This document shows positions 9,434 through 16,210 of a stretch of 21,790 bases of DNA, piece after piece (the first letter of the stretch is position 1; each line of letters starts with the position of its first letter). The notes beneath the pieces are model-generated. The model was given only the letters and a program-made list of their open reading frames with translations, was not told the DNA's origin and ran no database searches. The translations under genes were made by a program, and so were the position numbers. This DNA comes from Thermoanaerobacterales bacterium (GTDB lineage: Bacteria; Actinomycetota; Acidimicrobiia; Acidimicrobiales; JACDCH01), in assembly GCA_017577565.1 (NCBI GenBank), contig PKRH01000054.1, positions 1 to 21,790 of the forward strand. The letters run 5' to 3'.

Positions 9434-10371
9434 CGGGAGATGCGGGGGTCGACGACGGCGTAGAGGAGGTCGACCACGAGGTTGACGACGAGGAAGAACA
9501 CGGCGAACAGCAGCACGGCGCCCTGCAGCAGCGGGTAGTCGCGGGTCTCGACCGCCTGGAGGGCGAGCTGGCCGAGGCCCTGCCAGGCGAACACGACCTC
9601 GACGATCACGACCCCCGAGAGCAGGTAGGCGAGCTGGATGCCCGTGACGGTCACGACCGGCACCAGCGCGTTGCGCAGCACGTGGCGGCCGATGACGACC
9701 CGGCGGGGCAGGCCCTTGGCCCGGGCCGTGCGGGTGTAGTCCTCGCCGAGCGCCTCCAGCGCGCTGGACCGGACGAAGCGGGTGAGGACGGCACCGGACA
9801 CCGTGCCGACGACCACGGCGGGGAGCACCAGGTGCCGGGCCCACTCGACCGGGTCCTCGGTCAGCCCGACGTAGCCGCTCGAGGGCAGCCAGCCCAGCGT
9901 CAGCGAGAACACGAGGATGGCGACGATCGCCAGCCAGAAGTCGGGGATGCTGATGCCGGCCTGGCTGACGAACGTGGCCACGTAGTCGACGGCGGAGCGG
10001 GGCCGCAGCGCCGAGACCAGACCGAGCGGGACGGCGATGAGCAGCGCCACGACGATGGCGCCGAACGCCAGCGACAGCGTGGCCGGGAGGCGCTCGAGGA
10101 TCAGCTCGGTGACCGGGCGACCCGACCGGAAGCTGACGCCGAGGTCGCCGGTCAGGGCGTTGCCGAGCCAGTTGACGTACTGGACGAGGACGGGGTCGTC
10201 GAGGCCGGCCCGGGCGACCAGCGCGTCGTAGGTGCGCTGGTCGAACCGGGTGCCGAGGGCCAGCCGCACCGGGTCGCCCGGCACGAGGTGGATGATGGAG
10301 AACACCGCCACGCTGACCCCGAACAGGACGACCACCGACTGGCCCACCCGCCGCAGCAGGTAGCGGGTCAC
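9430..10371 (-). CDS. Peptide ABC importer permease (OppB/DppB-like)
   Basis: Inner-membrane permease, 313 residues with about six helices. The N-terminus MTRYLLRRVGQSVVVLFGVSVAVFSIIHLVPGDP is diagnostic of the OppB/DppB family (read as residues 1-34). The EAA loop is TARAKGLPRRVVIGRHVLRN, and the C-terminus VNLVVDLLYAVVDPRI is also typical. Translation starts with GTG at 10371, 16 bases after the stop of the binding protein, and the stop overlaps the next permease by four bases. Gene order binding protein, B, C, D, F is the classical Opp/Dpp order, so this is one five-gene operon read on the minus strand. Confidence 0.93.
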   Translation of the reverse strand: MTRYLLRRVGQSVVVLFGVSVAVFSIIHLVPGDPVRLALGTRFDQRTYDALVARAGLDDPVLVQYVNWLGNALTGDLGVSFRSGRPVTELILERLPATLSLAFGAIVVALLIAVPLGLVSALRPRSAVDYVATFVSQAGISIPDFWLAIVAILVFSLTLGWLPSSGYVGLTEDPVEWARHLVLPAVVVGTVSGAVLTRFVRSSALEALGEDYTRTARAKGLPRRVVIGRHVLRNALVPVVTVTGIQLAYLLSGVVIVEVVFAWQGLGQLALQAVETRDYPLLQGAVLLFAVFFLVVNLVVDLLYAVVDPRISR

Positions 10372-10387
10372 GGCACCGCCCCGGGGG

Positions 10388-11917
10388 TCACGACAGCGTC
10401 ACCGTCTCGAGGTTGATGGCCCGGTCGGGCCGCAGCTCGTACCCGGAGACCTCGTCGGTCCAGGCCTGCACGACGCTCGGGTTGTAGAGGTAGATGTACG
10501 AGTTGGCGTCGACGATCCGCTCGGCGGCCTCGTCGTAGAGCTCCTTGCGGGCGTCCTCGTCGGCCTCGGTGGCCGCCCGCTCCAGCAGCTCGTCGGTCTC
10601 CGGGTCGCAGTAGCCCTGGTAGTTGTTCTCGCCCTCGCAGACGTGCTGGCTGTGGTAGTAGCCGTACGGGTCGAGGTTGCCGAGCCAGCCGAGCAGGAAG
10701 GCGTCGAAGTCGCCGGCGCCCTGGCGGTCGAGCCAGGTGCTGAACTGCTCGGTCTGGATGTCGACGGTGATGCCGACCTCCTCGAGGTTGGCGGCGATCA
10801 CCTGGGCGACCTCGACGGTCTCGGGGTACTCGTCGGTGACCATGAGGCCCATGGTCAGGTCCTCGACCCCGGCCTCGGCCAGCAGGTCGCGGGCGGCGTC
10901 GACGTCGCGCTCGTAGGGCGCGTAGTCGTGGTACCAGAAGGACTCCTCGGGGATGGCCGTCTGGTTGACCCGGGCCAGGCCGAACTGCGCCGCGTCCGCG
11001 ATCGCCTCCCGGTCGAGGGCGAGGGCGATCGCCTCCCGCACCTCCGCCCGGTCGAACGGCGGCCGGGCGAAGTTCACCGCCATGTACCAGTAGTCGACGC
11101 TGGGCACGGTCTCGACGGTGACGTCGCCGCTGCCCTGCAGCTCCTCCACCCGCTGGGCGGGGACGTTGTCGGTCCAGTGGACCTCGCCGGTCTGCAGCGC
11201 GGTGAGGGCGGTGGTCGGCTCGCTGATGAACCGGAACTCCACCTCGTCGACGCCGGGGCCCTCGCCCCAGTAGTCCTCGAACGCGGTGAGGGTGATGCCG
11301 TCCGCGCCCACGTCCTCGAGCCGGAACGGGCCCGTGCCGTTGGCCTCGGTGGCCAGGTCGAGGTCCTCGGCCGCGCCCTCGGGCAGGATGGCGACGCCCT
11401 TGTAGCTGCCGACGTGGTCGAGCAGGTTGGGCGTCGGCTCGCTGAGGACGAACTCGACGGTCGTCGGGTCGGGGGCCCGGACGTCTTCGACGGTGGCGAA
11501 CCGGTAGGCGTTCTGCAGCTCCTCGTCGATGATGCGGCGGAACGTGTAGACGACGTCGGCCGAGTCGAGCTCGGAGCCGTCGTGGAAGGTCACGTCGTCG
11601 CGCAGCGTGAAGGTCCAGGTGAGGCCGTCCTCGCTGGTCTCCCAGTCGGTGGCCAGCGACGGCTCGAAGGTCAGGTCGTCGGGGTTCGGCACGACGAGCG
11701 TGTCGTAGACGTTCTCCAGGACCTGGAAGCTGGCGTACGCCGTCGTCTGGTGCGGGTCGAGCTGGTCGGGCTGGGCGCTGATGGCGGCGACGAACGTGCC
11801 GCCGGACCCGGCCTCCTCGCCGCCGACCGGGACGTCGTCGCCCCCGTCGGAGCAGGCGGCCGCGGCCAGCAGCGCGACCGTCGCGGCGAGGGCGGAGGCA
11901 CGCGGGGTGCGGATCAT
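10388..11917 (-). CDS. Extracytoplasmic peptide-binding lipoprotein (family 5 substrate-binding protein)
   Basis: Captures the substrate outside the membrane and delivers it to the OppBC-like permease. The 509-residue precursor has a lipoprotein signal: basic MIRTPR, a hydrophobic stretch, then LAAAAC with the lipid-modified Cys at residue 22, followed by a Gly/Asp-rich tether. The mature part reads as a family 5 protein (SBP_bac_5): QPDQLDPHQTTAYASFQVLE near the N-terminus, DGLTWTFTLRDDVTFHDG, and a C-terminal NSYIYLYNPSVVQAW. ATG 11917 has GGGAG five bases upstream. The gene lies 76 bases after the histidine-kinase stop on the same strand and has its own TACGGT box in that gap. Family is clear; whether it binds peptides, muropeptides or another solute is not. 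Confidence 0.92.
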   Translation of the reverse strand: MIRTPRASALAATVALLAAAACSDGGDDVPVGGEEAGSGGTFVAAISAQPDQLDPHQTTAYASFQVLENVYDTLVVPNPDDLTFEPSLATDWETSEDGLTWTFTLRDDVTFHDGSELDSADVVYTFRRIIDEELQNAYRFATVEDVRAPDPTTVEFVLSEPTPNLLDHVGSYKGVAILPEGAAEDLDLATEANGTGPFRLEDVGADGITLTAFEDYWGEGPGVDEVEFRFISEPTTALTALQTGEVHWTDNVPAQRVEELQGSGDVTVETVPSVDYWYMAVNFARPPFDRAEVREAIALALDREAIADAAQFGLARVNQTAIPEESFWYHDYAPYERDVDAARDLLAEAGVEDLTMGLMVTDEYPETVEVAQVIAANLEEVGITVDIQTEQFSTWLDRQGAGDFDAFLLGWLGNLDPYGYYHSQHVCEGENNYQGYCDPETDELLERAATEADEDARKELYDEAAERIVDANSYIYLYNPSVVQAWTDEVSGYELRPDRAINLETVTLS

Positions 11918-11970
11918 GGGGTCTCCCCGTGCTCGTGGGCTGTCGTCGGACCGCCTGTCCCCCGAGGGCG

Positions 11971-11976
11971 ACCGTA
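11971..11976 (-). promoter_or_regulatory. -10 box TACGGT of the importer operon
   Basis: On the minus strand, TACGGT lies 53 bases before the ATG of the binding-protein gene, within the gap after the histidine kinase. This gives a leader of about 45 bases that carries the Shine-Dalgarno. The -35 region is not clear. Read-through from the kinase gene is also possible. Confidence 0.35.
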
Positions 11977-11993
11977 CCCGATCGCGCCGTCGG

Positions 11994-13634
11994 TCAGGCG
12001 GAACCCGGCCGGGCCCGCCCGGCGGGCCGGGCCGGGCGGTCGCGCCGCCGGTCGGGGCGGCGGCCGTCGGCCGGCGGGGGCGCCGCGGACAGCTCGACCC
12101 GGAACGTCGAGCCGACACCGACCTCGGAGCTGACCGCGAGGCGCCCGCCCATCGCCTCGACCAGGCCGCGGGAGAGCGACAGCCCGATGCCGGTGCCGTC
12201 GATGCCGCGCTCGGCCGCGTCCAGGCGCTCGAACGGCTGGAACAGCCGCTCGATGTCCGCCGGGGCGATGCCGGGGCCGGTGTCGGCCACCTCGAAGCGG
12301 ACGGTGCCGCCGTCCTGCGCGGCCTCCACGGTGACCCGCCCGCCGTCGTGGTTGTACTTCACGGCGTTGGACAGCAGGTTGAGCAGCACCTGCACCAGGC
12401 GCTGGCGGTCGGCGAGGACGTGGACGTCGGCGGCGCGCACGTCGACGCCGATGCGCCGGTCCTCGGCGCCGGCGCGCACCAGGGCGGCGGTCTCCTCGAC
12501 GAGCGGCCGGACCGCCACCGGGGCGAGCTCGACCGAGAGCCGGCCGGTCTCCATCGTGGCGATGTCGAGCACGTCGTCGATGAGGGCCCGGAGGTGGTGC
12601 CCGGCCCGCACGATGTGGTCGACGCTCTCCCGGTCCTCGGGGTCGAGGTCGCGCATCTGCAGCAGCCGGCCGAAGCCGATGATGGCGGACAGCGGTGTGC
12701 GCAGCTCGTGGCTGGTGCGCGACAGCAGCTCGTCCTTGGCCCGGGTGGCCGCGAGCGCCTGGTCGCGGCTGGCGGCCAGCTCGTGCTGGTGGACGACCAG
12801 CTGCCGGCCGACCCGGCCGAGCGAGGCGGCCAGCTGGCCGATCTCGTCGGACGCCTGGGGGGTCTGCACGAGGGGCTCGCCCGCCCAGAACCGGGCGACG
12901 TTGTCCGACAGCGTCACCGTGCGGCCGATGATGCTGCGGCCGATGGCCACGCCCCCGGCCAGGCTGGTGGCGATGGCGAGCAGCAGGCCGACGAGGAGGA
13001 TGCGCTCGGACAGGTCCTGGGAGTCGAGCGCCTCGTCGATGTCGGTGGTGATGTCGGCGAGCATCAGGGCCCGGAGCTCGACGGAGCGGCCGGTGAACTC
13101 GTCGACGGCGGCGACGGCGGGCGCGAGCGCCTCGTCGACCGCCGCCGGGTCGCCCTGGCGGGCCCGCAGCTCGTCGACGGCGTCGGTCAGCGCGGTGACC
13201 GCCGCGTCGGCGCTGTCGGCGGTGGCCACCCGCTCCCGGTGCTGCCCGACGGGCGCCTCCCGCACCCGCTCGGCGGCGTCGGGCACCGAGCGGGTGGCGA
13301 CCTCGTAGGAGGAGAGCAGCGCCGGGTCGCCGGTGGCGGCGTAGCCGCGGACGGCGGACTCGGCCTCGATGACCGACTCGGTGAGCAGCGAGGCGTCGAT
13401 GAGCGTCCTCGTCGAGGCGCGGGCCTCGTCGCGGGTCTCCGCCTCCCGGTGCTGGATCTCGACCACCGCGAGGATGACCGTGACCGTGACGACCAGCGGC
13501 ACGGCCGTGAGCAGGAGGCCCTTCCGGCGCAGCGGCAGGTCGAGCCACCACTGCCCGAGCCGGGTCCGGGCCGGCCGGCCCACGGGGACGTCGCTGAACC
13601 GCCGTTCGCCTGGAGTGGTGGGATCGTCGCTCAA
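11994..13634 (-). CDS. Sensor histidine kinase with CHASE3-like extracytoplasmic domain and HAMP
   Basis: Membrane sensor kinase of 546 residues. Helix 1 is about 39-59 (LLLTAVPLVVTVTVILAVVEI). An extracytoplasmic helical domain (about 60-210; includes ESAVRGYAATGDPALLSSYE, a CHASE3 hallmark) follows, then helix 2 (211-233), HAMP (about 234-285), HisKA with SHELRTPLSAIIGF (phospho-acceptor His309) and a HATPase domain with NLLSNAVKYNHDGG, DTGPGIAP and GTGIGLSLSRGLVEAMGG. All kinase boxes are intact. The C-terminal tail is Arg/Pro-rich. TTG at 13634 is preferred because a TACAGT box lies nine bases upstream and the frame upstream of it is the intergenic region; a weaker alternative start lies at 13727. 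It diverges from the receiver-deacetylase gene, its likely partner, and is followed by the peptide-importer operon. Confidence 0.88.
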   Translation of the reverse strand: MSDDPTTPGERRFSDVPVGRPARTRLGQWWLDLPLRRKGLLLTAVPLVVTVTVILAVVEIQHREAETRDEARASTRTLIDASLLTESVIEAESAVRGYAATGDPALLSSYEVATRSVPDAAERVREAPVGQHRERVATADSADAAVTALTDAVDELRARQGDPAAVDEALAPAVAAVDEFTGRSVELRALMLADITTDIDEALDSQDLSERILLVGLLLAIATSLAGGVAIGRSIIGRTVTLSDNVARFWAGEPLVQTPQASDEIGQLAASLGRVGRQLVVHQHELAASRDQALAATRAKDELLSRTSHELRTPLSAIIGFGRLLQMRDLDPEDRESVDHIVRAGHHLRALIDDVLDIATMETGRLSVELAPVAVRPLVEETAALVRAGAEDRRIGVDVRAADVHVLADRQRLVQVLLNLLSNAVKYNHDGGRVTVEAAQDGGTVRFEVADTGPGIAPADIERLFQPFERLDAAERGIDGTGIGLSLSRGLVEAMGGRLAVSSEVGVGSTFRVELSAAPPPADGRRPDRRRDRPARPAGRARPGSA

Positions 13635-13643
13635 CGTGGTCGA

Positions 13644-13649
13644 ACTGTA
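13644..13649 (-). promoter_or_regulatory. -10 box TACAGT of the histidine kinase
   Basis: TACAGT on the minus strand is followed by nine bases and a TTG start, with no Shine-Dalgarno. It overlaps a plus-strand TAGCGT box by two bases. Confidence 0.45.
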
Positions 13650-13653
13650 GCGT
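13648..13653 (+). promoter_or_regulatory. Possible -10 box TAGCGT of the receiver-deacetylase gene
   Basis: Plus-strand TAGCGT would start a transcript near 13660, with a leader of about 57 bases before the ATG at 13717. The leader would begin at the 14-base palindrome at 13661. It overlaps the kinase -10 box on the other strand. Confidence 0.35.
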
Positions 13654-13660
13654 TGAGGGC

Positions 13661-13674
13661 GGACGGCGCCGTCC
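13661..13674. repeat. Perfect 14-base palindrome between divergent kinase and receiver genes
   Basis: GGACGGCGCCGTCC is its own reverse complement. It sits in the 82-base gap between the divergent kinase and receiver-deacetylase genes, just downstream of the plus-strand -10 box. It could be an operator or a leader hairpin; GC-rich DNA also yields such palindromes by chance. Confidence 0.4.
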
Positions 13675-13716
13675 GGTGGCGAGCGGCGCCCGTCGGCACG
13701 ACGAGGCAGAGGTGCG

Positions 13717-14766
13717 ATGACGACCAACCCCAGCAGCCCGCCGGCCCGGGTGCGGCGAGGCCACGTCCTCGTCGTCGAGGACGACGCCGCGACCGCCCGG
13801 TACCTGGTGCTCGCCCTCCAGCGGGCCGGCTACACGGCGGCCTCGGTGGGCGACGCGGTGGCGGCCGAGCGCTACCTGGCCGACAACGACTGCGACGCGC
13901 TGCTCGTCGACATCGGGCTGCCCGGCCCGTCCGGGTTCGAGCTGGTCCGCGAGCTGAAGGAGGCGCGCCCGACGCTGCCCGTCGCCCTCGTCACGGCCTA
14001 CGCCAACATGGACGTCGCGGTGCGGGCGCTGCGCAGCGAGGTCGACGACTTCCTGGCCAAGCCGATCGAGCCGCCGGACCTCGTCGAGGCCGTCGACCGG
14101 CTCGTCGCCCGGGGGCGGGCCGCCGAGGCGGGGTCGCAACGGGTGCTGGCCGTCGGCGCCCACCCCGACGACGTCGCGGTCGCCGTCGGCGGCACGCTGC
14201 TGCGCCACCGGTTCGAGGGCGACGAGGTGGCGGTCCTGTCCCTCACCGGCGGCGACGGCGGGCCGGGGGCGGAGGCGGCCGCCCGGGCCGCCGAGCTGCT
14301 CGACGCCCAGCTGTTCCTGTTCGACCTGCCGGTGGGCGAGGTGACCGACGGCGAGCCGGCCGTCGGCCTGGTCGCCGGCGTGATCGACGAGCTCGTGCCG
14401 TCGGTCGTCTACACCCACTCGCTCAACGACCAGCGTGCCGACCACCGCCGGGCCCACCACGCCACGCTGGCGGCGGCCCGGCGCATCCCCACCGTGTGCT
14501 GCTACGAGGGGCCCTCGGCCACCGTCGACTTCCGGCCGGTGCGGTTCGTGCCCATCGACCCCTTCGTCGACGCCAAGCTGGAGGTCGTGGCCGCGGCGGT
14601 CGGGGTCGGCGACGGGTCGCCCGACCAGGAGCTGGTCCGGGCCACCGGCCGCTACTGGGGGCGCTTCGGCGGCGCCCGCTACTGCGAGCCCCTCGAGGTG
14701 GCCTGGGACACCTCGGGCCGGGCCGCCGAGTCGGCGGCCGCGGCCGTCGCCCCGGTGACGGGCTGA
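13717..14766 (+). CDS. Receiver domain fused to PIG-L/LmbE-type de-N-acetylase domain
   Basis: This 349-residue cytosolic protein joins two families. Residues 14-132 form a complete receiver: acidic pocket Glu21-Asp22-Asp23, phospho-acceptor Asp65 (LLVDIGLPGPSGFEL), Thr93 and Lys115 (LAKPIEPPDLVE). Residues 142-330 match PIG-L/LmbE zinc deacetylases, which remove N-acetyl groups from amino sugars: GAHPDDVAVAVGGTLLRH (148-164; His149, Asp151, Asp152) and YTHSLNDQRADHRRAH (232-247; His243 as third zinc ligand). There is no DNA-binding domain, so the predicted output is enzymatic and phosphorylation-controlled (inference). Relative to the usual HxDH-type motif, the first His is Arg240. ATG 13717 has GAGG four bases upstream. 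The divergent CHASE3 kinase is the obvious partner. Its substrate is unknown. Confidence 0.87.
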   Translation: MTTNPSSPPARVRRGHVLVVEDDAATARYLVLALQRAGYTAASVGDAVAAERYLADNDCDALLVDIGLPGPSGFELVRELKEARPTLPVALVTAYANMDVAVRALRSEVDDFLAKPIEPPDLVEAVDRLVARGRAAEAGSQRVLAVGAHPDDVAVAVGGTLLRHRFEGDEVAVLSLTGGDGGPGAEAAARAAELLDAQLFLFDLPVGEVTDGEPAVGLVAGVIDELVPSVVYTHSLNDQRADHRRAHHATLAAARRIPTVCCYEGPSATVDFRPVRFVPIDPFVDAKLEVVAAAVGVGDGSPDQELVRATGRYWGRFGGARYCEPLEVAWDTSGRAAESAAAAVAPVTG

Positions 14767-14793
14767 CGGTCTGCGCGCCGGGCGGCGAACCGA

Positions 14794-14799
14794 TAACCT
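14794..14799 (+). promoter_or_regulatory. -10 box TAACCT of the acyl-CoA dehydrogenase gene
   Basis: TAACCT lies 93 bases before the dehydrogenase ATG and just upstream of the inverted repeats at 14806-14828, so a bound repressor would cover the start of transcription. No good -35 box is visible. Confidence 0.4.
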
Positions 14800-14805
14800 A
14801 CTGAG

Positions 14806-14828
14806 GGTAATTGTTACCGATGGGTAAC
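14806..14828. promoter_or_regulatory. Composite inverted-repeat operator (probable TetR binding site)
   Basis: Contains GTTACC-gatg-GGTAAC (14813-14828), a perfect 6-4-6 inverted repeat, overlapped by GGTAA-ttg-TTACC (14806-14818), so the half-site occurs three times in 23 bases. The same 6-4-6 repeat with a different spacer occurs at 17916-17931 in front of the TetR gene. It is strikingly AT-richer than the surrounding DNA. Binding by that TetR protein is inferred from the shared site. Confidence 0.7.
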
Positions 14829-14892
14829 AGCCTGACCGCCGCCGGTCCCGTCCGCCCGCCGGACCGGCAGATCCCGAGCCCGAGGGGTGACC

Positions 14893-16110
14893 ATGAGCGA
14901 GTTCTCACTCTCCCTGAACGAGGAGCAGCAGCAGATCCAGAAGTGGGTGCACGACTTCGCCGAGTCCGTCGTGCGCCCGGCCGCCGCCGAGTGGGACGAG
15001 AAGGAGGAGTTCCCCTGGCCGATCGTCGAGGAGGCGGCCAAGATCGGGCTCTACTCGTTCGACTTCTTCGCCCAGGCGTCGCTCGGTGACCCGACCGGCC
15101 TCACCCTGCCGGTCGCCCTCGAGGAGCTGTTCTGGGGTGACGCCGGCATCGGCCTCGCCATCTTCGGCTCGGGCCTCGCCGCCGCCGCCATCGCCGGCAC
15201 CGGCACCCCCGAGCAGGTCATGGAGTGGGTGCCCCAGTGCTTCGGCACCGCCGACAAGATCCAGCTCGGCGCCTTCTGCGTGTCCGAGCCCGACGCCGGC
15301 TCCGACGTCAGCTCGCTGAAGACCCGGGCCGTCTACGACGAGGCCAAGGACGAGTGGGTGCTCAACGGCACCAAGGCGTGGATCACCAACGGCGGCATCG
15401 CCGACGTCCACGTCGTCGTGGCCAGCGTCGACCCCGAGCTCAAGGGCCGCGGCCAGGCCAGCTTCATCATCCCGCCGGGCACCAAGGGCCTCAGCCAGGG
15501 CCAGAAGTACAAGAAGCACGGCATCCGGGCGTCGCACACCGCCGAGGTCGTGCTCGAGGACGTGCGCGTGCCCGGCCGCCTGCTGCTCGGCGGCAAGGAG
15601 CGGCTCGACGAGAAGCTCGCCCGGGCCCGCGAGCGGCAGCGCACCGGCGCCCCGCAGCCGGCGATGGCCACCTTCGAGGCCACCCGGCCCGCCGTCGGCG
15701 CCATGGCCGTCGGCATCGCCCGGGCCGCCTACGAGTACGCCCTGGCCTACGCCAAGGAGCGGGTGGCCTTCGGCAAGCCGATCATCATGAACCAGGCCAT
15801 CGCGTTCACCCTCGCCGACATGGCCATGGAGATCGACGCCGCCCGGCTGCTCGTCTGGCGGGCCGCCTGGCTGGCCCGCAACGGCGGCTACAAGAACGCC
15901 GAGGGCTCGATGTCGAAGCTGAAGGCCGGCCGGGTCGCCGTGTGGGTGACCGAGCGGGCCATCCAGATCCTCGGCGGCTACGGGTACACGCGGGAGTACC
16001 CGGTCGAGCGGATGCACCGCGACGCCAAGATCTACGACATCTTCGAGGGCACCGAGCAGATCCAGCAGCTCGTCATCAGCCGGGCCATCTCCGGCCTGCG
16101 CATCGAGTAG
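14893..16110 (+). CDS. Acyl-CoA dehydrogenase
   Basis: FAD flavoenzyme catalysing alpha,beta-dehydrogenation of an acyl-CoA, the first step of beta-oxidation. The 405-residue protein has the family order: an N-terminal helical domain; a middle beta domain with AFCVSEPDAGSDVSSLKTRA (about 126-145) and the flavin segment WVLNGTKAWITNGG; and a C-terminal helical domain with RVAFGKPI, QILGGYGYTREYPVERMHRDAKI and IFEGTEQIQQLVISR. The glutamate of FEGT is at the usual catalytic-base position. Substrate chain length or branching cannot be read. ATG 14893 has GAGGGG five bases upstream; GTG at 14887 is an alternative in frame. Followed 100 bases later by a crotonase-family gene beyond a strong hairpin, and preceded by the composite operator, so likely repressed by the TetR protein encoded downstream. 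Confidence 0.93.
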   Translation: MSEFSLSLNEEQQQIQKWVHDFAESVVRPAAAEWDEKEEFPWPIVEEAAKIGLYSFDFFAQASLGDPTGLTLPVALEELFWGDAGIGLAIFGSGLAAAAIAGTGTPEQVMEWVPQCFGTADKIQLGAFCVSEPDAGSDVSSLKTRAVYDEAKDEWVLNGTKAWITNGGIADVHVVVASVDPELKGRGQASFIIPPGTKGLSQGQKYKKHGIRASHTAEVVLEDVRVPGRLLLGGKERLDEKLARARERQRTGAPQPAMATFEATRPAVGAMAVGIARAAYEYALAYAKERVAFGKPIIMNQAIAFTLADMAMEIDAARLLVWRAAWLARNGGYKNAEGSMSKLKAGRVAVWVTERAIQILGGYGYTREYPVERMHRDAKIYDIFEGTEQIQQLVISRAISGLRIE

Positions 16111-16135
16111 CCCGGCGCCCGCCCCGGGACGAGCG

Positions 16136-16167
16136 GCGCCCCGCCGGCCACGCGGTCGGCGGGGCGC
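16136..16167 (+). terminator. Strong hairpin after the acyl-CoA dehydrogenase
   Basis: GCGCCCCGCCGGCC pairs with GGTCGGCGGGGCGC over 14 bases (one G-U pair) around the tetraloop ACGC, starting 26 bases after the stop. No T-run follows. It is a plausible GC-type terminator or 3' stabiliser; the next gene has its own -10 box. Confidence 0.5.
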
Positions 16168-16195
16168 GGCGCGCCGTCGCGCCGGCGGCGGTCAC

Positions 16196-16201
16196 TAAGC
16201 T
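16196..16201 (+). promoter_or_regulatory. -10 box TAAGCT of the crotonase gene (near-leaderless)
   Basis: TAAGCT is followed by nine bases and the ATG at 16211, with no Shine-Dalgarno, so the transcript probably starts at or within two bases of the start codon. Confidence 0.45.
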
Positions 16202-16210
16202 CGCCGCGCC

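Noticed and set aside
11914..14460. Long minus-strand frame across the kinase and receiver-deacetylase genes
   Set aside because: Crosses two well-supported genes and their promoter region; translation is low-complexity Arg/Pro/Gly.
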